Part shown: in pieces, positions 12,201 to 22,859 of the stretch
Layout of the letters: each line of letters begins with the position of its first letter
Numbering within the stretch: the first letter of the stretch is position 1
Source: Dioscorea cayenensis subsp. rotundata
Lineage: Eukaryota; Streptophyta; Magnoliopsida; Dioscoreales; Dioscoreaceae
DNA length: 64,000 bases
Direction: 5' to 3'
NCBI RefSeq assembly: GCF_009730915.1
Contig: NC_052487.1
Coordinates: forward strand, 682,001-746,000
Notes under the pieces: generated by a model
Databases searched by the model: none
What the model saw: only the letters and a program-made list of their open reading frames with translations
Told to the model about the DNA's origin: nothing
Made by a program: the position numbers and the translations under genes

Positions 12201-12954
12201 CATCACACAACAATCTTTAGACAAAAGAAGCAATTAACTGAGCACACCAATTACAAATATAAGGAGAAAAGGAGCATGTACAAATAGCACAAGCATTAGA
12301 TGTAAAACAGTAAAAGACGGAAGAAGCCGATAATACAAGAGGCAAGAATGAACATACTCGGCCCCAGAAATTCAACCAAGCTATCAGCGCACAGCTTCTG
12401 CAGTTCCTTTTTGGGCTTGTCATTCCTCAGCAATGCCACCACATACTCAGCCAGAATAACAGGATCAGCCTTAGTTCTATCAAAAGGAAAAACAAATAAT
12501 CACCAGAAGAACATTACCAATACCCAAATTTCAATATATCCACGAATAGAAAACATACTAAAGTAAGAAACAAACCAGCAACCAAGAATTCTACAATAGT
12601 ACTAATCACATAAACTCTAGCTTTCTATAGCCATTTAAGCTCAGAGAAACTGGTATCTGATTAGGTTTTCAACCCATCAAACAACTTGAGAGGAAAAAAA
12701 AAAGGCAGGGTGGGAACTAGGATTCTCAGCTCTTCAATAGAGAAATCAAGCAATAAGAATGCGAATCTATAATGAAATCTAGGGTTTATTGCAGAACCGC
12801 AACCAATTCAGCCAAACACCATCGAACATTTCGCGATAGAAAAGAGAGAAAAAAAAAAAGCAATTAAGGATTTCCGAGGGACTCACAGAGGTCCGAGATG
12901 ATTGGTGAGGTAATCGGCAACCAAGCTCTCATCGAATCTCATATCGCCCGGCAT
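6207..12954 (-). CDS. CCCH zinc-finger and RRM RNA-binding protein, C3H41 / RBM26-RBM27 type
   Basis: Predicted nuclear RNA-binding protein of about 1,070 residues; animal relatives act in nuclear RNA surveillance, and the plant role is inferred from them. Exons: 12887-12954, 12358-12476, 9851-10800, 7974-9191, 7219-7554 and 6207-6740; phases agree at all junctions. The first 80 or so residues resemble the PWI-like N-terminus (start M-P-G-D-M-R-F-D-E-S). An acidic EVTDDDDDDD tract is followed by KHRRRE. The CCCH finger (about residues 349-368) has spacing C-x8-C-x5-C-x3-H. RRM1 (about 605-680) shows RTLYVNGIP and KAFVQF. A Lys/Glu-rich coiled coil ends exon 4. A second, diverged RRM spans exons 5-6 (SFVILTPLP, ARITF). 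The start is ATG at 12954, with an in-frame ATG at 12942 as the alternative. Intron 2 carries a triplicated segment, and introns follow the stop codon. Confidence 0.9.
11466..12386 (-). repeat. Three diverged tandem copies of an exon-edge/intron unit in CCCH-gene intron 2
   Basis: Three blocks starting with AAAGATCAnTGGTTTnAGA begin near 11469, 11819 and 12150, with periods of about 350 and 331 bp. Each ends in a version of GGCAAGAATnnACATnCTnGG. The third copy ends in the real exon 2 and its splice donor (12358). Copy 1 repeats the last 28 or so exon nucleotides and the donor region. Copy 2 keeps the GTATGT donor but has lost most of the exon part. Confidence 0.8.
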
Positions 12955-12978
12955 TCGGCTCCTTATCGGCCGGGCGGA

Positions 12979-13012
12979 AAACCCTAGAAACGAAATCGAG
13001 AGGCAAACCCTA
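12979..13012. promoter_or_regulatory. Two telo-box motifs upstream of the CCCH gene
   Basis: AAACCCTA on the plus strand at 12979-12986 and 13005-13012, just upstream of the ATG at 12954. Telo boxes are known near start sites of plant housekeeping and ribosomal-protein genes. Function here is an inference. Confidence 0.45.
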
Positions 13013-13039
13013 AGCGGCCATGAGCGACATGGAAAAGAA

Positions 13040-14486
13040 GAGGCTGGGTGGCACAACCGTAATAACAGCGCATGGAGGGGGGCTTTACGGTGCCGTCGTC
13101 CTCATGGCTTATGGTTCGGTGGGAGAGAGCCTAAGAAAGAGAAAGAAAAAGAGGAGCAAAACGAAGTAGAAGGAGAAAATTGGAAATATATATATATATA
13201 AATTAATAGGAACATAAAATAGAGTAATAAGTACCCTCAGCAAGAACAACGGAGGAATATATATATTTATTTATTTATTTATTTATTTTGAGATATAAAA
13301 AAGTAAAATATACATTTAAATTACTTATTACAAATTTGTTGTTATATGGTCTGTATTTAAATTTTAATAATTAAGGTTAATTTTAGATTTTGGATTGGGA
13401 CTTAATTCCATGGCATGGATGTAAATATGATTTATAATACTTTATAATTTTTATTTCTGTTTTAATTATATTTTATAAAATAAATGATATGTGTTAGCTT
13501 TAATTTTGAAGAGCTCATTTGTTATTTAATTGAATAGCTCGAGTGAACTAAGTTATATACTAATCATTTGATTATTTATTAGCCTATATTATTTTCATTT
13601 ATATTCTTCTTATTAGTGAAATGTTGTGCTTGAAGCTTATTTTTTAAGTGAAAATTAATATATTTTTATTAATACCAATGTTTTTTATAAGATCAAATAT
13701 CAAACTTCTTTTTAAAAAGAAAATGCAAACAACGACCCTAATAAGAAAGCTTTTATTATATATATTGTGTGGACTAAATATGTTATTCTCCATTGTAATT
13801 TCTGGAATAATTATGAATTTCAGAGTTTATCTTAGATTTCCCTGATTGCTTAAGTTGAAGTGTGTAATGCTTGTTTCTTTTCCCATACCCAAGTCTGTGG
13901 ATTAATGGACTAAATGTAAAGTATTATGAATAAGCATAAATTAAGGAACATTTTGTTTTCAATTTAAAAAAAAAAATTATTATTATTTTTTAATCAATCG
14001 TGCTTCTCCCTCACATTGGAAAACTCATGCTTACTAACTTTGAAAGCTCTTTGAAATAGCAAATAAATTTGGACAAAAAGACATTACTTCAATAAAACAG
14101 TAGTAAACTTACTAACTTTAATTGATATTAATTTAGAACAGAGCAGATAATATCAGTAGTAGCACATAGAATTATCAGAAACTCAATTCATATCATCCTG
14201 AGACCTGTTAACAAGCAAATGGCAGTGCAACTAGAGTTTCACAAGAGCAAAAACAGGGATTTATGAACATCAATAGTGTCTGCTATTATTCCAATATCAG
14301 AGCAAGAGAAACACAAGGCTCCTGTGTATCCAATTGAATATGAAACAGTAGATACTTAGTCCAACTCATCACCACATAAAGAGATTAAGCATGCACATGG
14401 AAAGAAATCAAGTCTCAACAAATTACAAATGAAAGATGAAAGATGATTGTCATTATACACATATCCGATGAGGCTAGCAAACAGTA
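13040..14486. other. Intergenic AT-rich spacer between CCCH and DUF1421 genes
   Basis: No supported gene. Contains (TA)n at about 13186-13200 and a TTTA run at 13264-13290. The left 150 bp are GC-richer and belong to the CCCH promoter. The right end should hold the DUF1421 3' UTR. Confidence 0.6.
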
Positions 14487-17400
14487 TTACCGCCCAAACC
14501 ATCCTTTTTGAGGTTGAATCTCTCCATCATTCATAAGTTTATCCAGAACCACATTCAGATCGACTGACTGACCGTTCTCAGTCAGTTTCCGCACTGTTGC
14601 ACGCACCAGATCTCTTGAGAAGCCCATGCTTGAAACCTTGTCCACAACATCATCAAGCGGCACTCTATTCCCTGTGGAGCCTCCAGAACTACTAGACCCA
14701 GCTGGCTGTGCTTGAGGTAATAGCTGGGCCGTTGGCAGGCGTGAATAGTTGCTCCCACCAGATGAAGGGGCAGAGGATGAGAATGGAGAAGGTTTCATTG
14801 CCGAACTGTAGTGTGAAGGGGAACCACTATAAGGGTATGAATCAGAGAAGCCAGATCCCATAGAGGAACCATAGCCAGAAGGGAAAGGTAACTGTCCAGA
14901 GCTTGGGCGACTCACAGGTGGTTCAAACATAGAAGGGTTAGGTCCATAGAATTGTTGGGAAGGAGGTGGGCCGCTTTGTGGTAGGGATGGAGGAGGTTGG
15001 CGGATACTTGCGGGGTAGGCTTGTGAGGGTGGTGGCATATATGGAGCAGAATCTCCAGGTTGATGAGGCAATGGAGGTTGTAGTTGCAATGAAGGGTTAA
15101 CAGGTTGTGATGGTTGGGCTCCCTGAGAATATTGTGAAAGCTGAGGTGGTGATTGGTATTGCTGTGGTGGCACCTGCTGGGGCTGGTGAGATGAAACTTG
15201 ATAGTGTTGGGGTGTTGTCTCTGTTTGTTGTGCTGGTGACGGGTAATAGGGGTCCTGTGGCAAGGATGGAAGGGGTACCTGGGACGGAGGTAACTGAGAA
15301 ACATATTGTCCACTAGGTGGGAATTGTTGTTGAGGGGGTGGTGGAGGGGCATTAGGAGCAACTGGAGCAGGAAGCGGAGGTGGTGCAGGAAGTGGAGGTG
15401 GTGGAGCAACAACTGGAGGTTGTTGTGGTTGTTGTACGGGTTGCTGTGGCAGAGCTGGTTGTTGTTGCTGAGACTCCACATGTCCAGATTTTCGAGGTTC
15501 AGCACTTTCTCCCTTGGAGGCTTGCAGTTTTGCTAGATGCAGCTGAGCTTCTGCAATCTCCTGTTTGTCACGCAGAACCTGCACACTGTTTTGTACCTGC
15601 AAGTGTGACAAAACAATTTGTTCAGAAAATGAGCTAATGTTTTCAGGTATGCATATCATCAACGGATGGAGAGGAGAATATTTCAACATTCTGCAGTAAG
15701 AAATTTGCTTCATTGATGGTTAATATTCAAGGTGACTGAAACATTAACTATAACAAATTATTCTTCAGGAGTGGCTGCGCATATAAAAAGAAAAATGAAC
15801 TAACAATCACCTTCTTAAAATGAAACCAATACATCTCACATGGCCATTAGTCTGTGGCCTAAGCGTTTGGGGAAGATGATGCAAAATATAACTAAATGGA
15901 GACCTTGCTACAGTATAGATATATCAGTGCCCAAAAGTGTACAGCCAGAATAACTTACCCAATATTAGAAGTTCAAGAAAGCATGAGTCAAAATGCCAAT
16001 GGCCATGAACAACATCAAACGATACATACCTCTCTCAGAATATTCTCCAGTTGTCTTAGCTTTCCATCAGTGCTTCCATTACTATTCCCAATTGATTCCT
16101 TCAGTTCATCAACAGAACACTCAAGGTTACGAGTTCTACTCTCAAGCTGTGACACTCTTGAACTTAGAGCTTCCAAAGCATGAAGCAGATTATCAGCATA
16201 CTTCTTGACTGTACGATCAATTTCTGCTACTATGTCCACGTCATAACTGCCCTTCTCTTTTTCATGACTAACTTTAGATAATTCATGAGGCTCTAAAACA
16301 GCAGAATACTGCATGGATGAAGAGAAAAGTCATTAGTTGGATATCAAAATGAACATAGAATAAAGATTGCAAGCACTATCACCATAGAGCAAATTTTACA
16401 ACAAGAAACTGATAACAATCTTACAGATGAATCCTCTAGCTAGAGAGGCTTCTTTTCCTTGAAATTCATCTTGCAGTGGTACAAACAAGCACTTAAAAGG
16501 AAAAGGTAGCCTTACTTATATTTTCAAAAGGTACATAAGATACTCCAATGGTTGCCTGAACTAAACAAGAGAAAAATTATCATGCACCTTATAGCCAGCA
16601 ATTGATATTTCATGTTTCATAAGTCACACTGAGGGGACAAAAAAATAGTATAAGTAGGTCCTCATAATATCCCCACAGTGAAAGCAAACAACAAGAGATG
16701 AAGAAACCATTACCCTCTGCATATGAAATATGAATACATGAACAATTAATTATCAGTATGAAACAAAAGGAACTATTCAAGCACTTATAAAGCATCAGTG
16801 ACATATAGCGCATTCTATTAAATGGCTAATTAGAATGTCAACATGCATATATGCTAATCAAGCAAATTTTAGGAAATAATTGCACAACAATTGCTATATT
16901 ATATGTGTAGGATGAGCTAACTTTTGGTTCTCCTTGTCTCTAAACTCTAAGGTCACCAATTGGTCATGCACAAAGACACCAGCATTGTCCTAATTTTCCA
17001 TAACTACAAAGACATACAACTTCAAATAACATAGCTTCAAGAAAACAACCAACCATTCAGGTTCAAAGCGAAACAAACATCAAAATTATAATTCGTCGAA
17101 CAAAACTAATCAATCCACAATCATCAAAATCATAACATCGATTACATCAAACACATAGAAAACCGCAAGAAGAAAATCAACATCAAGCAAGCGTCATCAA
17201 GCATGCAATTTGAAGCAAATGGTCAAGTTACTCGAGTTATTCAATCTGGATCACTATAAAAACCAAATCGCATAAAGGAATTGATACAAAGCCCATACTT
17301 TGAGACTCGCGGAGGCCAACTTGGAATCAGCAGAGCCCCAAGACGGCCGCCCCCGGTCAGTACCACCACTGCTGTTCAAAGGCGGCGAGGATCCGACTGT

Positions 17401-17568
17401 GCGGATGGGCTGGAAGTCATAGCTGGGGACGATTTCCTCCTTTTTCATAACACCGCCTCCATCGATCTGATTGTCCTCCGGCGAGCTCATCAGATCGAGG
17501 AGCTCCCCGCCGCTCTGCGATCCCGAAAGCCCCATGATCTGCTTGTCCATAAAGTGCGAGGAATTCAT
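14487..17568 (-). CDS. DUF1421-containing Pro/Gln-rich coiled-coil protein
   Basis: Plant-specific family; molecular function not established. Three phase-0 exons: 17299-17568, 16030-16308 and 14487-15596, giving 552 residues. The N-terminus M-N-S-S-H-F-M-D-K-Q-I-M fits the family; the codon six positions upstream is TTG, so ATG 17568 is the start. Exon 2 encodes a coiled coil (about residues 91-183, with heptad-like LEALSSRVSQLESRTRNLE). A long low-complexity region rich in Pro and Gln follows. The C-terminal conserved block (about 498-552: DDVVDKVSSMGFSRDLVRATVRKL, then GWFGR at the end) is the DUF1421 domain, which has a UBA-like look. A (GA)n tract lies in the 5' UTR. Confidence 0.9.
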
Positions 17569-17588
17569 CGATAAGCCAAGATCCAAAG

Positions 17589-17679
17589 AAACCCTAGGGT
17601 TTGGGAATCGAAAACTCGATCGAAAAAAAGTTGGATTTTTGGGGATGTTTGAGATCTCTCTCTCTCTCTCTCTCTCTCG
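17589..17679 (-). promoter_or_regulatory. 5' UTR of DUF1421 gene with telo box and (GA)n tract
   Basis: AAACCCTA at 17589-17596 on the plus strand and, read on the gene strand, a (GA)n run at about 17658-17679, 90-110 nt upstream of the ATG. GA repeats are bound by plant BASIC PENTACYSTEINE factors; whether that happens here is an inference. Confidence 0.5.
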
Positions 17680-17779
17680 ATGGAGGATACGATGTGATGA
17701 GAAACATAGGGGGAGCTCGTTGGAATTGGCGGTGTGGTGTGACCTGTGGAGAACGATAAGATAAACCTGTTCCCACTGT

Positions 17780-19380
17780 TCTACGGTTTAGATCTATATC
17801 ACCTGGGTCTTATGCAACTGATGCACGGCTGTTGATCAGGGATACTGGTTAATGAATAGTAACTAACTTGTGTCTGTAGGTGTACCTCACTGGAAGTAGA
17901 CCGGGATAGACTTGGAAAAGAAGAACGCTTATTTATTTGGCGCAATTAAATCCTCGCCAAAAATAGTAAATTGCGGGAATATAATATCTATAAATTTCCT
18001 AATTAATATGTTTTTTTTTTAAATACTATTTTTTCATATAGTTTGTTGTTTGAGTGAATAAATTATAATTCTTGTAATGGTTGAGAAACCTGTATTATCT
18101 TCTTTCTTCTTTTTTAAAATGGATAAATCACATATATTATTGCATTTTTTTCATAAAATGTTTTATCTATTTCTAAAAAGTGACATATTAAATTTTAGAT
18201 CTCTTAATTACAATTTTCATGTGATTGAAAATTTTATTTTTATTTATTTTATTATTTATGAATTATGATTGTTAATCTTCTTTCGGATAGCTTTTTATTT
18301 ATTTATTTTGAATTTTTAAATTTTGTTTGGTTGGGAGATAAGTACTATCCCCGATATAAATAACTTAGAAAACATTTTAAATATATTTTTATAAAAATTC
18401 TCATTTTTAAATAAATATATTTCATGATTATTTTTTTAAACATTTAATATTAATTAAATTTTATTGTTTAAAAAATAATCTTAATTTTTTTAGATTTTAT
18501 CAAATATTAATTGAGACATGGTTTTCTCAATTCAAATAAAAAATTTTAAAAAATTGATAAATTACATTCATTAATATGAAAGAAAATTACATCGGAAATA
18601 TGGAGAACAAAAATATACATAGTCTATTAGCAACATAGATACAACATAAGCAAAGTTTTTTTTAAAAAAAAAACCACTTCCCCGGTGCCTCCATGGAAGA
18701 ATATAGGAGCAAGCATTTTCTTGGAATGGCATTAGCTAAGTCTGACATTATGATTAGCGGGAACCAAGGTTTTATTAATGGCTTTTTTGGATCTCTTGTA
18801 TCAGTTTTACGGAACCCATAAATTTAAAACTACTCTTTAACAAAATTGATCAAGCCAGCTTGATAATTTCTACTTTGGAGTGGTAGACATCCAAAGCAAA
18901 AATATATAAGTAACTCTAAAATGATTATTATTAGTGGGAGAGATGTTCGAACATTCCACTCTAACTAGATATTTCACATAATGATTCTGGTCAGAATATC
19001 TAATGTTTCTTTGAGTAGGCTGCAATGTTTAAAAGTTTCCAAAAAACCTCTTGTATGGAGGGGAGATAACAGATTTTTTTTTTTTCTTTCCTAATTCAAT
19101 ATTTGAAAAATATTTTCTTAACTTATATTTTGGCAATATAACTCTTTTAAATTGGCGCTAAAAAAAAAAAATTGATGTTGGTAATTCATGTTATATTTTA
19201 AATTAGAGCTAAAAAAAATTTGATGTTGGTAATTCATAATATGAGTATTCAAGGTTAGCTCTTCTTGCGTAACTGGTGGACTGGTAGCTCAGTTTGATTT
19301 TGGTGGCGTTATTTTTGTAGTTGATGTGATGTACTTTAATTGGGTTATTGTTGTGGTTACTGTGATTGTTTTTATTTTGT
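17780..19380. other. Intergenic AT-rich spacer, no gene seen
   Basis: Very AT-rich, with many short homopolymer runs. The last 400 bp contain two similar short blocks with AAAAAAATTGATGTTGGTAATTCAT (near 19160 and 19213), which look like a small tandem duplication. Confidence 0.6.
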
Positions 19381-19399
19381 TTTTTTTAACTACTTTGTT

Positions 19400-19623
19400 T
19401 TGGGAAAGAGGAGCGGGGCGATCTCACTAAAGACCCAGGGACGTGCACAAGTCTCGGTGGAACAAGTGGGGATGGGGTCGCGCTCACGTGGGCGCTGGAA
19501 CCACCCATACACAACCACAATTCACAACTCCCAGAAATATGCCCTCTGTCGAGAATCGAACTCTCACCACTCGGTGAGAGCTCTATCGGCGACCCATGTA
19601 CCAATAGACCCAAAGGTCGTTGG
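19400..19623 (-). mobile_element. tRNA-derived SINE with 18-bp target-site duplication
   Basis: A 224-bp insert is flanked by a perfect 18-bp direct repeat TTTTTTAACTACTTTGTT (19382-19399 and 19624-19641). On the minus strand the 5' part reads GGGTCTATTGGTACATGGG, then GAGAGTTCGATTCTCGAC, a good match to a pol III B box (GGTTCGANTCC). The A box is weak. Overall organisation and length resemble the Au-type SINEs of angiosperms, but I could not check the family. The insert is GC-richer than its surroundings. It is non-coding; reverse transcription would depend on a LINE elsewhere. Confidence 0.75.
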
Positions 19624-20151
19624 TTTTTTAACTACTTTGTTGGTTCATACTTTGTGATTGTTATCTTATACTGGCTTCCGACGTCCTCCAACAGCATGCC
19701 AGAATGAACCAAACTAAGCTTTCCATGTGATCTAAGAGATTCCAACAATCAACTCAACACACATACAACAATGAACTATATATTTAAATGTAAAATAAAG
19801 GAGGACATGTGTTTGATAGCATTCATCAATACAAAATTATGTAAGCATCTTTGGATGCCCAGCAAGGGAAAACTGCTTGGTAGGAAGAGCACTTAATAAG
19901 TTTAGAACTTTCTAGGATACTGCATGGATTTCAACAGCAACTTCCTAGAGATTAGTTTTAGTGATAATTCATGAGCAAAATTAATTAATGTATGGAAGAA
20001 ACTACATTATTGTTGCTTTTTTTTTCATTTTTTTTTTGTCCTTTCCTCTGTTTCACACAACAATCCAAATAGAGCACTGTACAAAACTAGAAAAATACAA
20101 AGCCGATATAAAATGTTTATATCACATCTGAGTTAGAATATATTATTATTA

Positions 20152-22735
20152 TTATTGGTAGAAGGAGTACTCTATAACTGATGGCTTTGAAGAAGAACCA
20201 GACCATGGCACTTGGATGGAGACTAACTTGTCTTCATAATCAAATGGCACTGTTTCTCCATTTATCCTGCAAGTCATTGGTTTCTCTGAAGAGAATACCT
20301 TCATTTCTCCTGTTCCTTTTACAGCAACTTCAGCTACCACTTCATTCCCACCATTCTCACTGAACTTACACTCTTGGATTGCACAACCAGTGTTGAGCAT
20401 GTTCACCAAACCAATAGGAGCAAATTGGATTGTTTTCTTAGCAGACAATGTCTTCACTGGAGACACGGTTAGTAGTTCAAAATCAAATGAGTCCAGAGAG
20501 ACTTCTAAACTCTCATCTGGCTTCAGAAACACCAGTTTCTTAGCTTTGAACAAATAGACTGCAAATAGTTCAACCCCATCTGTTTGGAATGGAGTTTTGC
20601 CATTTTGCCACTCTATATCATTTGGCCGTGCAGTGGAGGTTAAGGAGTGTGAGCACTCAGAGAAGCATATGTTTTTCCTGTCTTTGCGGCTCCAGCCTCC
20701 TCCTTGGCAATTGAAAGTTCCGAGAACTCCAGTGAACTTCAAAAAATAACAAACTAAAAGTGAATACTTAATTTGGTTCAAAAAGCACTTGTGTTAAATA
20801 TCTGGAATAGAAAATCAAGAGGTATACATGTGAATATCTATGCATGCATTATACCTTGTTAAGGTTCCAGATATTGAGCATGGTCTTCCCATCATGGAGA
20901 GGGTCTTCAAAGAGGCAGTCTCTGGTTGGGAGAGCAAAATACTCACAGCGCAAGATAGTGCCATCAGGAAGCACAAGACTCTTCAAGAGATTGAAGTCAT
21001 GTTGTCCCACAGAGTCACTGACATAAATAGGACCACCAGAGATGGCCCGGGATGCGGCATGGAATGCAGCACAAGGGTGTGTGGACTGGAACATGTCCCA
21101 ATCTGGCTGAATGAAGTTGCCCATCCAAAGACTGTTGTACGCGCAGTGAACCATATGGCAGCCTTGGAGCCAAAAGGTGCCGTTGGGATCCCCAGAGGGA
21201 TCAGTGCACCAAAAGTCATCCCCAACACGGCCAAGAGAGATTGCTTCTGTGCCTAGGAACATGAAATCGTTGCAGTGTTCCATGCTGGCGATGACTCCAT
21301 TGCCTTTGAAATGCTTCCTAACAGAGTCAGAAAGGGCTTTGTAGTAAACCTTGGCTAACTCCACCCTCCCTCCATACTCCTGGCACAGCATCTCCAGCAA
21401 CTGTGAAAACAGGGCATCAAAATTAAAGATGGAAGAGAAGGTAGATAAGAAGAAGAAGAACAACACCATATGCATTTGTATATACATGAAATCAGAGAAC
21501 TCACATGAATGACATCCACTTTCACTCCATCAATACCAACAGATTGCAAGTGAGAATGCAATCCTTGGTACATCTCGTGAACTCTGTCAGGAGGCACTAA
21601 CCCAACCCCATTGTTTACAATCTTATCAACTGCCAGATCCTCCATAGTCATCTCAAGACCAGGAGAGAGCTTGGGAGCAATGATCTTGGACTCTGGCAAG
21701 CTTGGGACTTGAGGCCGTATCCCACCCCAGTACCCACACAGGGCGTGCCAAACATAGACATGGTCTATGCTCTTGAAATCCTCTTTAAGGTCACTCACAA
21801 AAGCTCCCATCCCTGACTTGCCATTTCTCTGGCTCTCATAGTCCCTGAACTTGTAGTTCTCCTGGAACTTGATCAGCCTGCATGGCATCTGCTCCCCAGC
21901 GGACGTCCGGTTCATGCCTTCCTGGTCAGTTATGGGGTCATCGTCATGGCAAATGGACTGCCACCCGTCATCAATGAGAACCAAACCAGGAGGACAACCA
22001 CCTTCAACAAGACCATTCACTCCTTGCAAAACACCTTCAGGATGCACATTCAAGTAGAAAGCATCCCACGTGCACCACCCGAACTTGTCAACGATCGCCG
22101 GAGGGGTCTTCTCCTCCAACAACCTGAACGTTCCCAGATGAGACCTGACCACCTTCATGGCATCTCTGACAAGCACGTAAGGGATCATCTCCAGCGTGCA
22201 TGTACATGACGCTGTTGAAGACCGAGCCATTGACGGCGGTGGAGCCACTCTCGGCGCAAATGTCGATGAAGTCATTTTCTCCGGGCTGGAGCGATGCTCG
22301 GAAAGGGTCTTCGATGAGAGGGAGAAGAAGGACGTACGGTCGGCCAGAGACCGAGCGGTCGAGGATCATGAAACTGGGTCTCGTGCTCAACGTCTCGGCC
22401 TTTGTTTCCGACCCAGTGCGTGGTCCACCAGACCTTGAACCTGAATATGCTCATGAAACGGATGCCACGCAGCGCGCCCGACTGGCACGACATGCCTGGA
22501 CTTGGGTGCGTTGGACACGAACCCGATGAAGCAACCGGTGGTGTCTAGGCCTTTGGTTGGGCAAACGATCAGGGAAGCAGCAGGTGTCATGGTTAAGTTG
22601 GATGGGATGTCATGAAGGAAACGGTGGCCATGCACGGTGAAATCGTGGCCTTTGAAAGCAAAGGCTGATGGCCGGGCATTCTCGTCGCAGGCCATCAAAG
22701 GCATCCGAGGATTCCCTGCTAAGGTTTGGAGCCAT
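20152..22735 (-). pseudogene. RFS5: Raffinose synthase (galactinol-sucrose galactosyltransferase), reading frame broken by four +1 shifts
   Basis: GH36 family enzyme that moves galactose from galactinol to sucrose to make raffinose; cytosolic; linked to stress and seeds. Exons: 21505-22735, 20855-21400 and 20152-20736. Exon 1 opens with M-A-P-N-L-S at 22735. Its frame shifts by +1 near 22670-22690, 22472-22480 (GC-rich GGGCGCGC), 22371-22373 (CAGTTTC) and 22177-22184 (CCCTTAC). Every frame carries the expected conserved blocks in order (KSRHVVPVG, FRFKVWWTTHWVG, GRPYVLLLP, HAGDDP, FGWCTWDAFY, LIDDGWQSI). Discounting the four extra bases the length would be about 785, close to the family norm. 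Downstream exons are intact, with DGVKVDVIH (nucleophile Asp) and CTDPSGDPNG. Either the assembly has base-call errors or the gene is recently broken. Confidence 0.88.
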
Positions 22736-22846
22736 GAGTGGTTAGTTTGTGAAGAACTAGCTATATAATGGAAATAAATTAAACAGCTGTTTTTAGTGGC
22801 TTTGAGTTGGGTACGTTGTGAAATGCAAGCAAGCACCTGGGGACTG

Positions 22847-22854
22847 ATTTATAG
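22847..22854 (-). promoter_or_regulatory. TATA box of the raffinose synthase gene
   Basis: CTATAAAT on the minus strand, 112 nt upstream of the ATG at 22735. An upstream in-frame ATG at 22836 would lie at or before the expected transcription start, which supports the start at 22735. Confidence 0.5.
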
Positions 22855-22859
22855 ATAAA

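Noticed and set aside
14912-15637. Long His/Leu/Asn-rich frame and plus-strand Val/Trp-rich frames over the DUF1421 gene
   Set aside because: Shadow frames of the Pro/Gln-rich low-complexity coding region.
17569-17586. Upstream start for the DUF1421 protein at 17586
   Set aside because: The codon there is TTG, not ATG; the conserved N-terminus begins at the ATG at 17568.
19540-19623. A tRNA gene on the minus strand
   Set aside because: Has a B box but no cloverleaf with a proper acceptor stem and anticodon arm; target-site duplication shows that it is a SINE.
19340-19657. 105-codon plus-strand frame and 75-codon minus-strand frame
   Set aside because: Lie in the SINE and its flanks; SINEs do not code.
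20840-22529. Several open frames on the plus strand over the raffinose synthase
   Set aside because: Antisense shadows of GC-rich exons; the minus-strand frames carry all the family motifs.
22705-22836. Start of raffinose synthase at 22836 or 22704
   Set aside because: 22836 lies at the expected transcription start relative to the TATA box, and 22704 is downstream of the family-like start at 22735 in a shifted frame.
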